Assembly (NCBI GenBank): GCA_934725425.1
Contig: CAKVAX010000004.1
Location: 1 to 64,000, forward strand
Length of the DNA: 64,000 nucleotides
From: an uncultured Eubacteriales bacterium
Lineage (GTDB): Bacteria; Bacillota; Clostridia; Oscillospirales; Acutalibacteraceae
Reading direction: 5' to 3'
This document shows positions 18,700 through 27,146 of this stretch, piece by piece. Positions within the stretch are counted from its first letter, which is position 1; each line of letters opens with the position of its first letter. A model generated the notes under the pieces. The model was given only the letters and a program-made list of their open reading frames with translations, ran no database searches and had not been told where the DNA came from. Position numbers and translations under genes: made by a program.

Positions 18700-18936
18700 A
18701 TGTGGAATAATTGCTGCGGAAGAAGGCACGAAGAACCAATGTGCAAAAAAATATGTAAAATGGTTAAGCTTATAACTTTGGGAGTAGTTTTGGGGAGCAT
18801 AGCGGGAACTGTTGCGATGTATATAGTAAACAACAACAGGTGGATACGTTTTAAATCCAGACAGTTCCTGAGAGATGCCCAAGATTTCACAAAAAACATG
18901 GGCGAAAAAATAATTCACCCGGACGATGAAGAATAA
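18700..18936 (+). CDS. small membrane protein, unknown
   Basis: Protein of 78 residues with a Cys/His/charged start (NNCCGRRHEEPMCKKICK), one membrane helix at about 24-43 (LITLGVVLGSIAGTVAMYIV) and a basic tail. The helix and tail recall small YtxH-like proteins, but I cannot assign it firmly. AAAGGAGGACTCATT precedes the ATG and a strong terminator follows, so it is a real, separately transcribed gene. It is the last gene before the phage head cassette, 187 bp away. Confidence 0.7.
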   Translation: MWNNCCGRRHEEPMCKKICKMVKLITLGVVLGSIAGTVAMYIVNNNRWIRFKSRQFLRDAQDFTKNMGEKIIHPDDEE

Positions 18937-18944
18937 TTACTCTG

Positions 18945-18972
18945 AGCAAGGAATTATATCCTTGCTTTTTTA
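18945..18972 (+). terminator. terminator isolating the head cassette from upstream genes
   Basis: The 8-bp stem AGCAAGGA/TCCTTGCT with a 6-base loop is followed by TTTTTTA, after the stop codon of the small membrane protein gene. Confidence 0.85.
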
Positions 18973-19123
18973 TTTACCAATGTTGCCATATATTTGTTTT
19001 ATTTTTAAAAAATTATATTTATTTTGCGGAAATTGATTTTTTGCGGTTTTGTTGTCCTTTTTTATGCAAAAAACTCTTTGTTTTTTACGAAATATGTAAT
19101 TAAACATTTTTAAGGAGGAAAAT

Positions 19124-19624
19124 ATGATAAACGCTAAAGATTCTTTTACAAAAAAGGAAACGGCTTTTTGTTATCACTACATCAAAACCAACAATGCCCC
19201 CGAAGCGGCCAGAATGGCAGGGTACACCAAAAAGCCGATGGAAACCGCAATAAGGCTACTTTCCAATTCAAAAATTTCAAGGAAAATAGAAAAACTTTAT
19301 TCTGAAAAGAAAATAACTTTAAAATATAAAGCTACGACCGGCTACGAACGCTTGGCGTTTGGAAATATTGCCGACTCTATAAAATTATTGTTTTGCGAAA
19401 ATATTTCCGCAAAAGATTTGGAAAAAATGGATTTATTCAATATAGCAGAAATCCGAAAACCACGCGAAGGCGCTATGGAAATTAAATTCTTTGACAGACT
19501 AAAAGCGCTTGAAAAATTGGAAGAAATAGATGCCAACACCAAAGACGAAGGTTCTGCTTTTTATAAAGCGCTTGAAAAGGGATTTGAAAAATTAAACTCA
19601 GAACAGTTTAATTCGGAAAATTAG
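19124..19624 (+). CDS. phage terminase small subunit
   Basis: DNA-recognition subunit of the packaging motor. The start has the usual small-terminase helix-turn-helix region (FTKKETAFCYHYIKTNNAPEAARMAGYTKK), like PBSX XtmA-type proteins, followed by a helical, charged middle that probably forms the oligomer. Length 166 is normal. AAGGAGGAAAAT precedes the ATG. It is the first gene of the head cassette and abuts the large subunit gene with no gap. Confidence 0.85.
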   Translation: MINAKDSFTKKETAFCYHYIKTNNAPEAARMAGYTKKPMETAIRLLSNSKISRKIEKLYSEKKITLKYKATTGYERLAFGNIADSIKLLFCENISAKDLEKMDLFNIAEIRKPREGAMEIKFFDRLKALEKLEEIDANTKDEGSAFYKALEKGFEKLNSEQFNSEN

Positions 19625-20875
19625 ATGGAAATCAAGTCTTTTTCCAAAAAACAGATGATGGTTCTTTCGTGGTGGTTTAAGGGTTCAGACTACGAAAATT
19701 TTGACGCCATAATTTGCGACGGATCCATTCGAAGCGGTAAAACTGTTTGCATGTCAATTTCTTTTATTCTTTGGGCATTTTATAAATTTGACGAAGCCTC
19801 TTTTGCTCTATGCGGAAAAACAATACGTTCAATAAAAAGAAATGTTGTGTCTCCCCTTTTGCCCACTTTAAAAAAGTTAGGATTTAAGTGCAAGCAAAAA
19901 TTGTCTGAAAATCTAATTGAAATTTTTTACAGGGGAAAAAAGAACACTATATATCTTTTTGGAGGAAAAGATGAATCCTCTGCGTCTTTAATTCAAGGCA
20001 TGACGCTTTCGGGAGTAATGTTCGACGAAGTAGCGCTTATGCCCAAATCATTTGTAGAACAAGCCCTTGCAAGATGTTCCGTAGCGGGTTCAAAGTTTTG
20101 GTTTAATTGCAATCCGGAATATCCCGGGCATTGGTTTTATAAAGAATGGATACTCCAATCTTCGCAGCGTGGAGCATTTTACATACACTTCACAATGGAT
20201 GATAACCCTTCGCTTTCCCCTTCACTAAAGCTACGTTACGAAAGGCTTTATTCAGGGACTTTCTACCAAAGATTCATAGAAGGTAAATGGGTTGCGGTTG
20301 AAGGACTGGTCTATCCGTATATGGCTCGGGGAGAGTCTTTTTGTGATGTACCCAAAGAAAATTTTTCTCAATATGCATTATCTTGTGACTATGGAATAGT
20401 GAACCCTACATCCTGCGGTCTTTGGGGAAAATTAAATGAAAAATGGTACAGAATAGACGAATATTATTACGATTCAAGAAAGGAGGGTGAAACCATAACC
20501 GACGAAGAACATTACAAACGTATCTGCAAATTAATAGATGACAGATACATAAGCTACATGACGGTGGACCCATCTGCTGCCAGTTTTATAACCCTTTTGA
20601 GAAAGCACGTCAAGTTTCCGATAATCCCTGCAAAAAACCACGTCTTAAACGGCATAAGAGAGGTCGGAACCGCATTAAAAAGAGGTGATATAAAAATTTG
20701 TAAAAACTGTGTAAATTCCATCCGAGAATTTTCTTTGTACAGATGGAATAATACTTCGACCAAGGATGTACCTGTTAAAGAAAATGACCACGCAATGGAT
20801 GATATAAGATATTTTGTCACAACACTGATGTATGCTGACGAAGAACCATTTTTTGCAATGGCTACAACACGATAA
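19625..20875 (+). CDS. phage terminase large subunit
   Basis: ATPase-nuclease that drives DNA into the capsid and cuts it. Walker A GSIRSGKT is at residues 33-40, Walker B VMFDE at 131-135 and the coupling motif NCNPEYPGHWFYKEW at 161-175. All nuclease acids are present: CDYGIVNPTS (Asp255), TVDPSAASF (Asp315) and ENDHAMDDIRYF (Asp388, Asp392/393). Length 416 is full for the PBSX XtmB-like group. The intact active sites argue against a decayed prophage remnant. Confidence 0.93.
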   Translation: MEIKSFSKKQMMVLSWWFKGSDYENFDAIICDGSIRSGKTVCMSISFILWAFYKFDEASFALCGKTIRSIKRNVVSPLLPTLKKLGFKCKQKLSENLIEIFYRGKKNTIYLFGGKDESSASLIQGMTLSGVMFDEVALMPKSFVEQALARCSVAGSKFWFNCNPEYPGHWFYKEWILQSSQRGAFYIHFTMDDNPSLSPSLKLRYERLYSGTFYQRFIEGKWVAVEGLVYPYMARGESFCDVPKENFSQYALSCDYGIVNPTSCGLWGKLNEKWYRIDEYYYDSRKEGETITDEEHYKRICKLIDDRYISYMTVDPSAASFITLLRKHVKFPIIPAKNHVLNGIREVGTALKRGDIKICKNCVNSIREFSLYRWNNTSTKDVPVKENDHAMDDIRYFVTTLMYADEEPFFAMATTR

Positions 20876-20889
20876 AAAGGAGCTTAAAA

Positions 20890-22071
20890 GTGAATTTATT
20901 TAATAAAAAGAAAAAACAAAACTTTCCCACCGTTCAAACCGCCCCTGCGCAAGAACACAAAAAGCACCCATTTAGTCAAATAAGAAACTATAAACCTGAT
21001 TCGATTTGCGAATTAAAACTTTATAAATCTATAAAAGAAGCCGTGCCTATCATTGACGCAGCGATTTCCAAAATTATACGTTTAACCGGAGAATTTGAAA
21101 TAGAGTGCGAAAACGAAGACATTCAGAAAGAAATTAATAACTTTATAAAAAATGTCCACGTAAATTCATGCTCAATAGGAGCGAATCAATTTATATTATC
21201 TCACTTAAATCAGCTACTAACTTACGGAACAGCCGTCGGTGAAATAGTTGTAAATCCCATTTCAAACAAAATAGAAGCTTTGTACAACGCTTCGCTTTAC
21301 AATGTTGACCTCAGTACGGGAAATAATCCGCTAAAAATAAAAATAAACCGAAAAAATCCTGACGGAACAATGTCAAAAGTAAAATATCCTGAACTTGTTT
21401 TGATATCAACTTTAAACCCCGAGCCAGGGGAAATTTACGGTAATTCAATCATGAAGGGGCTTCCTTTTGTCAGCGATATTTTACTGAAAATATATAACAG
21501 CATTGGAATAAACTGGGAAAGAGTCGGGAATATAAAATTTGCGGTTACATATAAGCCATCTTCAGATATGGGCGACAGAGCATTTTCAAAAGAAAGAGCA
21601 TCGCAAATAGCTTCGGAATGGAGCAAAGCGATGAAAGATACATATCAGCCCAGCGATTTTGTGGCAATCGGAGATGTAGATATAAAAGTAATAGGTGCAG
21701 ATAACACAGTGCTGGACAGCCAAGTACCCGTAAGGCAAATGCTGGAACAAATAGTCAGCAAGCTCTCTATTCCTCCTTTCTTACTGGGTTTAAATTGGTC
21801 AACCACCGAAACTATGTCCGCCCAGCAATCTGATATTCTAAGCAATGAACTGGAAGCTTACAGGAGAGCCTTGAACCCTGTGATATCCAAAATATGTGAC
21901 CTATGGATGAAATTTAACGGTTATTGCGAAGATTACAAAATCAAATGGAAAATGGTTGATTTGAGCGACAGACTTAATATAGCAAACACAAGACTTGCCA
22001 ATGCACGAGCAACCGAAATTGAAAAAAGAGTAGAAGAAACCTATGGTGAAAATTTTAAAAATTTAAATTAG
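20890..22071 (+). CDS. phage portal protein
   Basis: Forms the dodecameric ring through which DNA enters the head. The 393 residues show ESIKEAVP-like portal pattern (KSIKEAVPIIDAAISKIIRL), LNQLLTYGTAVGEIVV, a central wing region, and IPPFLLGLNWSTTETMSAQQ with the tunnel helix near it. GTG start after AAAGGAGCTTAAAA. It lies between the terminase and the maturation protease genes, as in siphophage and PBSX-type head modules. Confidence 0.88.
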   Translation: MNLFNKKKKQNFPTVQTAPAQEHKKHPFSQIRNYKPDSICELKLYKSIKEAVPIIDAAISKIIRLTGEFEIECENEDIQKEINNFIKNVHVNSCSIGANQFILSHLNQLLTYGTAVGEIVVNPISNKIEALYNASLYNVDLSTGNNPLKIKINRKNPDGTMSKVKYPELVLISTLNPEPGEIYGNSIMKGLPFVSDILLKIYNSIGINWERVGNIKFAVTYKPSSDMGDRAFSKERASQIASEWSKAMKDTYQPSDFVAIGDVDIKVIGADNTVLDSQVPVRQMLEQIVSKLSIPPFLLGLNWSTTETMSAQQSDILSNELEAYRRALNPVISKICDLWMKFNGYCEDYKIKWKMVDLSDRLNIANTRLANARATEIEKRVEETYGENFKNLN

Positions 22072-22082
22072 GAGATTTGAAA

Positions 22083-23078
22083 ATGAAAGACGGATACGTA
22101 ATAAAAAATTTAAAAAACACACATATTTTGCCACAAGACTTAGAGATGATAAATAAACTTACGAGGAGAAATTTTTCGGAAGATGAAATATATACTTTCA
22201 ATGTAGTTCTCTGCGATAACGAAATCGATAGAGAAAATGAAAAATTTACAAATGAAGCTCTGGACAAGCTATCCGAATTATTTGTCGGAAAAACCGGAAT
22301 CATAGATCATACTCCCTCAAGTAAAAATCAAACCGCAAGAATTTATCACTGCTACACAGAAGAAATCCCGGAAAAATTAAACACTGTCGGAGAACCATAC
22401 AAAAGGCTCATAGCCAAATGCTACATGCCAAAATCTCAAAAAAACGAAAACATCATTTTGGAAATTGATTCGGGAATAAAAAAAGAGGTAAGCGTAGGAT
22501 GTGCCGTTAAAAATAAAATCTGTTCCATTTGCGGCACAGATATAAACAAAGAGCCATGCGCTCACACAAAAGGTAAAAAATACCGCAAAAACGGCAAATA
22601 TACACTTTGCTACATATCTCTCGACAACCCTACGGACGCATACGAGTGGTCTTTTGTGGCAGTACCGGCACAAAAAGCAGCCGGAGTTATAAAATCGTTT
22701 AAATTTTATGAGAAAGGAGGTGAAAAAAATATGGACGAAATTTTAAAAGCACTGGGTTCGGGCAAAACTTTAACTTTAAGCGAAAACGAAACCAAAGAAG
22801 TATTTTCTTTAATAAAAAATCTGAAAGAAAAAGCGGAAGCCGGAGAGTATTTTAAAGAAGAACTGAAAAAAGAAGTAATTAAACTTTCGGGAATAGTTCA
22901 GCCCGAAATAAGTTCTTCTTTAATAAAAAGCATAGCGGACAAAATCTCCATCAAAGAGCTCACGCAATTCAGAGACTGCTTTAAAGAAAGGGCCTCAAAA
23001 GTAATGCCGCTAAGCCCTCAATTTTCTTCAGAGGAATCCAAAAAAAGCTCATGCTCAAATACCCAATTTAAATTATGA
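22083..23078 (+). CDS. capsid maturation protease with C-terminal scaffold region
   Basis: The N-terminal two thirds resembles phage prohead proteases or protease-like proteins: TFNVVLCDNEIDRENEKFT, a GIIDHTPSSKNQTARI loop with a possible catalytic His, KKEVSVGCAVK with a possible Ser, and DAYEWSFVAVPAQKAAGV. A four-Cys motif (CSICGTDINKEPC) is inserted. The last 115 residues are charged and helical and suit a scaffold. ATG at 22083 is 8 bases after AGGAG. A very strong internal ribosome site before codon 217 suggests separate scaffold production. Confidence 0.8.
   Translation: MKDGYVIKNLKNTHILPQDLEMINKLTRRNFSEDEIYTFNVVLCDNEIDRENEKFTNEALDKLSELFVGKTGIIDHTPSSKNQTARIYHCYTEEIPEKLNTVGEPYKRLIAKCYMPKSQKNENIILEIDSGIKKEVSVGCAVKNKICSICGTDINKEPCAHTKGKKYRKNGKYTLCYISLDNPTDAYEWSFVAVPAQKAAGVIKSFKFYEKGGEKNMDEILKALGSGKTLTLSENETKEVFSLIKNLKEKAEAGEYFKEELKKEVIKLSGIVQPEISSSLIKSIADKISIKELTQFRDCFKERASKVMPLSPQFSSEESKKSSCSNTQFKL
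22713..23078 (+). CDS. nested in-frame start for capsid scaffold protein
   Basis: AAAGGAGGTGA at 22713-22723 is a near-perfect complement of the 16S 3' end, 7 bases before an in-frame ATG at 22731. This would make a 115-residue protein (MDEILKALGSGKTLTLSE...) equal to the C-terminal part of the protease. Nested scaffolds of this kind are known in phage lambda (C/Nu3). Production of the short form is inferred from the ribosome site. Confidence 0.65.
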   Translation, partial: KGGEKNMDEILKALGSGKTLTLSENETKEVFSLIKNLKEKAEAGEYFKEELKKEVIKLSGIVQPEISSSLIKSIADKISIKELTQFRDCFKERASKVMPLSPQFSSEESKKSSCSNTQFKL

Positions 23079-23116
23079 AAGATATAAATATTAAAAATAA
23101 AACGGAGGAATTTAAA

Positions 23117-24199
23117 ATGTCATTTTGTGATTCAATAAGACTGGAAAAAGGTATGTACAACGTAAGAGGAAAAAGCTTTACAGAAGTATTGGAAAGCTTG
23201 GATCCTTCAGAAAACTATAAAGAAACCCCACTTGCGGGATTAGATGCATATGAAAGACAACTAAAAAGATTCGATATAAAAGTAAACGGCCCTGCATGCG
23301 ACAAAATCGAAAAATTCTTTAACACCACTGATTCGGCAGTATTATTCCCTGAATTTATTTCAAGAGCAATAAAACAAGGCCTTGAATCCTTCAAAGTTTT
23401 GCCGGAAATCGTAGCTGCAACAAGCGTAATCGACGGAGTGGATTACAGATCTATTTCTACTACTTCTTCAAATGCAGTCACTACAAACGATGCTTCAAAT
23501 GCAAGCGACACGAGCGATTCTTCAGGTTCATATGTCGGCGAAGCTGAATCCATCAAAAAAATAAATGTAAAACATGGCAGCGATCTTACAAAACTTAAAA
23601 AATACGGCAGAATTTTTTCTTCATCTTATGAAGCAATGAGATTCCAAAACTTGGATTTAATGACCGTTATATTCAAACAAATCGGTAAAGATCTTGCTTA
23701 TGAGCAACTAGCCGATGTCATCACTGCAATTATGCCTTCTACCGATTCTGTAAGCACAACCGAGGCATCTGAAATTGCTTATTCTGATGTAGTTAGTTTG
23801 TGGTCTGCATTCGGTTCTTACACTCCAAATGTAATAATCGGTGCATCGGATACAATTTCAAAACTTTTGAGTATCAGCGAAATAAAAAATATACATACCG
23901 ATACTCACTTACATGGTTGCTGCCAATTTATAAATCCTATTTGCGCAAACTTAATCGTACATGAATCATTAAAAAAAGCTGCAGTTAACTCCACTCCGGG
24001 TTACGAAAAACTTCTTGTTTTCGATAAAGATTTTGCTGTTCAAATGGTACAGTCCGGAAATTTAACAATCGAATACGATAAGGTAATTGACCAACAGCTA
24101 AATCAAGCTGCAATAAGCGTTATAAGAGGATTTTCACCAATCTGCGCAGATGCTATTAAATCTCTTGCTGTAACTCAAACTAAAAGCACGGGCAATTAA
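23117..24199 (+). CDS. phage major capsid protein
   Basis: Main shell protein, probably HK97-like fold. The 360 residues contain SRAIKQGLESFKVLPEIVAA and RSISTTSSN, then GSDLTKLKKYGRIFSSSYEA (a typical region after the N-arm), LMTVIFKQIGKDLAYEQLADV and a C-terminal domain with NLTIEYDKVIDQQLNQAAIS. The frame opens at 23075, but ATG at 23117 is 8 bases after ACGGAGGA and fits better. A 13-bp hairpin follows the gene. Confidence 0.85.
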   Translation: MSFCDSIRLEKGMYNVRGKSFTEVLESLDPSENYKETPLAGLDAYERQLKRFDIKVNGPACDKIEKFFNTTDSAVLFPEFISRAIKQGLESFKVLPEIVAATSVIDGVDYRSISTTSSNAVTTNDASNASDTSDSSGSYVGEAESIKKINVKHGSDLTKLKKYGRIFSSSYEAMRFQNLDLMTVIFKQIGKDLAYEQLADVITAIMPSTDSVSTTEASEIAYSDVVSLWSAFGSYTPNVIIGASDTISKLLSISEIKNIHTDTHLHGCCQFINPICANLIVHESLKKAAVNSTPGYEKLLVFDKDFAVQMVQSGNLTIEYDKVIDQQLNQAAISVIRGFSPICADAIKSLAVTQTKSTGN

Positions 24200-24216
24200 T
24201 CAGATATAAATATAAA

Positions 24217-24250
24217 TGCTTTCCTGCTTTCTCTTACAAGCAGGAAAGCA
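24217..24250 (+). promoter_or_regulatory. strong hairpin after the capsid gene, without T-run
   Basis: A perfect 13-bp stem TGCTTTCCTGCTT/AAGCAGGAAAGCA has an 8-base loop, between the capsid gene and the next head gene. The following bases are CTATTTAAC, not a T-run. It probably shields the 3' end of capsid mRNA or causes partial termination; this is inference. Confidence 0.6.
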
Positions 24251-24273
24251 CTATTTAACAGGAGGATTTTAAA

Positions 24274-24636
24274 GTGAATTTACAAACAATTTTAGAACGT
24301 TTTGTGCTTATTTCAGGGATTCCCGGAGATGAAGTTGCTGAATATATTCCTATGTGCGAGGATGCTCAAGAAGAAATTGCTTCAAATTTAAAAAGTAATG
24401 CAGATACCTCTGCATATGAAAGAAAACTAAATGTAGCTGCAGCCACTCTGGCTTTTTATAAATATACACTGTGCCGCGCTTCGGGTGGCAACGCCGAATC
24501 TTTTGCAGCGGGAGAATTACGTATAAAAAATAATTTACAATCAAATGTAAATATGGCCTATAGATTGTGGTCAGAAGCCAAAAAAGCTATTTCTCCCATA
24601 CTACAAGATACCGATTTCTTCTTTGAGAGGGTTTAA
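24274..24636 (+). CDS. head-tail connector-like protein
   Basis: Protein of 120 residues, all helical, with the pattern of gp6/gp15-type connector proteins (AEYIPMCEDAQEEIASNL at the start, a central LNVAAATLAFYKYTLC helix). These form the ring below the portal. GTG start at 24274, after AGGAGGATTTTAAA. Position directly after the capsid gene supports the call. Confidence 0.65.
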   Translation: MNLQTILERFVLISGIPGDEVAEYIPMCEDAQEEIASNLKSNADTSAYERKLNVAAATLAFYKYTLCRASGGNAESFAAGELRIKNNLQSNVNMAYRLWSEAKKAISPILQDTDFFFERV

Positions 24637-24638
24637 AA

Positions 24639-24968
24639 ATGATAGCAGAATCGAGAAAAATTATATTAAAATACGGTCAAACAGTCATAATTAAACCAAC
24701 TGGCACTTCTCGTTCCACAAAAGCCAAAGCAATTATACAGCCATTACGTTCGGACCTTCAAAGCGGGCTTTATGCCGATTACGCCGATTCGACAAAAACC
24801 GAACAATTTTTATATATTGGTCTTCCGGAAATTAAACTCAGTACTTATCCTGACACAACCATAATAACATGCGCCGGGGAAAATTATTCAATAAAAAAAT
24901 CCGAAAGCTTTTATTGCGGAAATCAAGTCATGTACGAAAGAGCAGTACTTGAAAAAAGTTCTACATAA
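24639..24968 (+). CDS. head closure-like protein
   Basis: Protein of 109 residues with a beta-rich pattern (KIILKYGQTVIIKPTG; QFLYIGLPEIKL; ENYSIKKSESFYCGNQVMYERAVL) that fits small head-closure or stopper proteins, which follow the connector in siphophage and PBSX-like head modules. I cannot name the family with certainty. It is two bases after the connector gene. A 14-bp hairpin follows. Confidence 0.5.
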   Translation: MIAESRKIILKYGQTVIIKPTGTSRSTKAKAIIQPLRSDLQSGLYADYADSTKTEQFLYIGLPEIKLSTYPDTTIITCAGENYSIKKSESFYCGNQVMYERAVLEKSST

Positions 24969-24974
24969 TTTTAA

Positions 24975-25018
24975 ACAATATCGAAATCTTGGATTTCTTG
25001 AATTGATTTCGATATTGT
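24975..25018 (+). promoter_or_regulatory. 14-bp hairpin in the head operon
   Basis: Perfect inverted repeat ACAATATCGAAATC/GATTTCGATATTGT with a 16-base loop, between the closure-like gene and the last cassette gene. AAGTTTAATTT follows, so it lacks a clear terminator T-run. Confidence 0.6.
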
Positions 25019-25053
25019 AAGTTTAATTTAATAAAACAAGGATGGTAATATAC

Positions 25054-25473
25054 GTGTTTAATAAAAGTCAAAAACCAAATATTGAAAAATCCAATTTTAT
25101 AGAACCTATAATCGTATCCGGAAAATATTTTGGCATAAAATTACTCTCCGCATACGATTTTATGCTCTGTACAAAAATGCACACCGAAACATCAAAAAAA
25201 TTAATATCTGAAAATTTTGATAAAAAGCTTAGCGAAGATATAAGTCAGTACGCATGCATTGTTTCGCAATGCCTATGTAATTTTCACGGAGAAAAAATCT
25301 TTAGCAACCCTATGTCCGCCATAAAGCAACTCACACCTTACGAATTATATTCGATTTGCAAAGAATACCAAAGGTTGCAAAAGAATATAATAAAGCTGGA
25401 TAAATCATCAAATAAAATAATAAATAAAGTAAAAAATAGTTATACCGCAAAAAAAGAATATAAAAGCTATTGA
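25054..25473 (+). CDS. unknown protein ending the head cassette
   Basis: I do not recognise this protein. From GTG at 25054 it has 139 residues; an ATG at 25042 inside the AAGGATGG ribosome site is less likely. It starts with a basic, disordered segment, then IIVSGKYFGIKLLSAYDFMLC, a helical middle with four Cys (CIVSQCLCNF) and a Lys/Asn-rich helical end. Size and position would allow a tail assembly chaperone-like or adaptor protein. Its stop codon overlaps the rimP promoter -35 region, so it sits tightly against the conserved operon. Confidence 0.55.
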   Translation: MFNKSQKPNIEKSNFIEPIIVSGKYFGIKLLSAYDFMLCTKMHTETSKKLISENFDKKLSEDISQYACIVSQCLCNFHGEKIFSNPMSAIKQLTPYELYSICKEYQRLQKNIIKLDKSSNKIINKVKNSYTAKKEYKSY

Positions 25474-25499
25474 CTTTTTAAAACAATTTGTGATAAAAT
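25470..25499 (+). promoter_or_regulatory. promoter of the rimP-nusA-infB operon
   Basis: TTGACT (25470-25475) and TAAAAT (25494-25499) are 18 bases apart. The -35 overlaps the stop codon of the last head-cassette gene. Confidence 0.65.
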
Positions 25500-25501
25500 A
25501 G

Positions 25502-25556
25502 TGGAAAGTCTTGGACTTTATTCGTTGACCAAAAAGAGTGGGATATTCCCGCTCTT
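25502..25556 (+). promoter_or_regulatory. two-hairpin leader of rimP
   Basis: A short AAAGTC/GACTTT hairpin is followed by a 10-bp hairpin AAAGAGTGGG/CCCGCTCTTT with loop ATATT and then TTTTGCACG. The second hairpin can act as a weak terminator for the head cassette or as an attenuator of the operon. Leaders of this form are common before rimP in Firmicutes. Confidence 0.5.
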
Positions 25557-25580
25557 TTGCACGTATTATGGAGGGATTGA

Positions 25581-26048
25581 ATGATAAACACACCAAAAAG
25601 CGGAAGCATAACCGAAATTGTTCGCCAAATTTCCTATCCTATAGCTCAAAATTTAGGGCTTGAATTATGGGATATAAAATTTGTAAAGGAAGGACCTAAC
25701 CGGTACTTAAGGGTATTTATAGACAAACCCGAAGGTATAACTTTGGAAGATTGCGAGGCCATGAGCCGAGCATTGGACGCACCTTTGGATGAATTTGACC
25801 CTATCCCCGTTTCATATTGCTTGGAGGTTTGTTCTCCCGGAATAGAACGTGAGCTTTCAAATGATTCACATTTGGAAAAATTTATAGGAAGTGATATAAA
25901 TATAAAGTTAATTCGTCCGGATTCCAATAATGAAAAGATTTTAACCGGTAAACTGAAAAAATTCGATAAAGATAATATATATATAGAAAATCCGGAAGAA
26001 ATCGCTGTAAACAGAAAAAATATATCACATGTAAATTTAAAATATTAA
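25581..26048 (+). CDS. rimP: ribosome maturation factor RimP
   Basis: Needed for 30S subunit assembly. The 155 residues show LELWDIKFVKEGPNRYLRVF, DKPEGITLEDCEAMSRALD and CLEVCSPGIERELSND, family signatures, plus a C-terminal SH3-like domain. TATGGAGGGATTGA precedes the ATG. It opens the operon rimP-nusA-ylxR-ylxQ-infB-rbfA-nrnA-truB-ribF. Confidence 0.95.
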   Translation: MINTPKSGSITEIVRQISYPIAQNLGLELWDIKFVKEGPNRYLRVFIDKPEGITLEDCEAMSRALDAPLDEFDPIPVSYCLEVCSPGIERELSNDSHLEKFIGSDINIKLIRPDSNNEKILTGKLKKFDKDNIYIENPEEIAVNRKNISHVNLKY

Positions 26049-26066
26049 TAAAGGAGAATTTTAAAA

Positions 26067-27116
26067 ATGAGTGCTGAAATTTTTGAATCTTTAAGATTAC
26101 TTGAAAAAGAACGAGGCATACCAATGGATTACATGCTCGAAAAAATAAACAAAGCTATTCTTACCGCCTGTAAAAACAGCTATGACGGCAACGAGGACGT
26201 AACTGTCAACATAGATGAAAACGCAGGACTTTTCAGAGTGGAGCTTTTTAAGACGGTAGTTGACGATGTAGAATTTCCGGGCAAAGAAATATCTTTGGAA
26301 GACGCCAGAAAAATAAGAAAACACATAGAAATAGGCGACCAAGTAGCCATAGTTCTCGACACAAAGGATTTTGGCAGAATAGCGGCTCAAACTGCTAGAA
26401 ACATCATTCGTCAGGGAATAAAAGACGGTGAGAAAAACCAAATAACAAAAGAATTTCAAAATAAACAAAATCAAATCGTAAGTGCATTAATTGAAAGAGT
26501 CGATGAAAAAACAGGTTCATTCACTTTAAGAATAGGAAAAGCCGAATCAACTCTTCCGAAAAATGAACAAATCGGAAACGAAAATGTAAAAGAAGGCGAC
26601 CACTTAAAAGTATATGTTTCAGATGTTAAAGTATCTGAAAAAGGGCCTAAGATAATGATTTCACGTACTCATCCGAATTTTGTAAGAAAATTATTCGAAG
26701 CTGAAATACCTGAAATTTCTGAGGGAATAATAGAAATTAAGTCCGTTTCGCGCGAAGCAGGTTCAAGAAGCAAAATTGCGCTATACTCACATGATCCAAA
26801 CGTAGATGCAATCGGCTCTTGCATAGGAAATCACGGGAATCGTTTAAATGCTTTAATGGAAGAATTGGGCGGAGAAAAACTCGACCTCATAGAGTATGAT
26901 GAGGACCCGAAAAAATTCATCGCAGCTGCATTGGCTCCTGCAAACGTAAAAAATGTGGAATTCGATGAAGAAGCTCCCAATACGTGCAAAGTCACTGTAC
27001 CCGACAATCAGCTTTCTCTTTCTATAGGTAACCGCGGACAAAATGTAAGATTGGCAGCAAGACTTACCGGATACAAGATAGATATACATCCGGAAAGCGG
27101 CTATTATGGTGAATAA
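26067..27116 (+). CDS. nusA: transcription elongation/termination factor NusA
   Basis: Binds RNA polymerase and modulates pausing, termination and antitermination. The 349 residues hold the N-terminal RNAP-binding domain (MLEKINKAILTACKNSYDG), an S1 domain (about 130-200) and two KH domains (EIIEIKSVSREAGSRSKIA; LSIGNRGQNVRLAARLTGYKI). As in Bacillus, it lacks the C-terminal acidic repeats of E. coli NusA. Confidence 0.96.
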   Translation: MSAEIFESLRLLEKERGIPMDYMLEKINKAILTACKNSYDGNEDVTVNIDENAGLFRVELFKTVVDDVEFPGKEISLEDARKIRKHIEIGDQVAIVLDTKDFGRIAAQTARNIIRQGIKDGEKNQITKEFQNKQNQIVSALIERVDEKTGSFTLRIGKAESTLPKNEQIGNENVKEGDHLKVYVSDVKVSEKGPKIMISRTHPNFVRKLFEAEIPEISEGIIEIKSVSREAGSRSKIALYSHDPNVDAIGSCIGNHGNRLNALMEELGGEKLDLIEYDEDPKKFIAAALAPANVKNVEFDEEAPNTCKVTVPDNQLSLSIGNRGQNVRLAARLTGYKIDIHPESGYYGE

Positions 27117-27146
27117 TAAAAATTTTTAAACAAAAGGCGTGTACAA

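Noticed and set aside
25042..25053. ATG at 25042 as start of the last head-cassette gene
   Set aside because: It lies inside the ribosome site itself; GTG at 25054 has workable spacing.
19124..25473. Degraded prophage remnant
   Set aside because: All frames are full length, active-site residues are intact and ribosome sites are strong, so simple decay does not explain the cassette.
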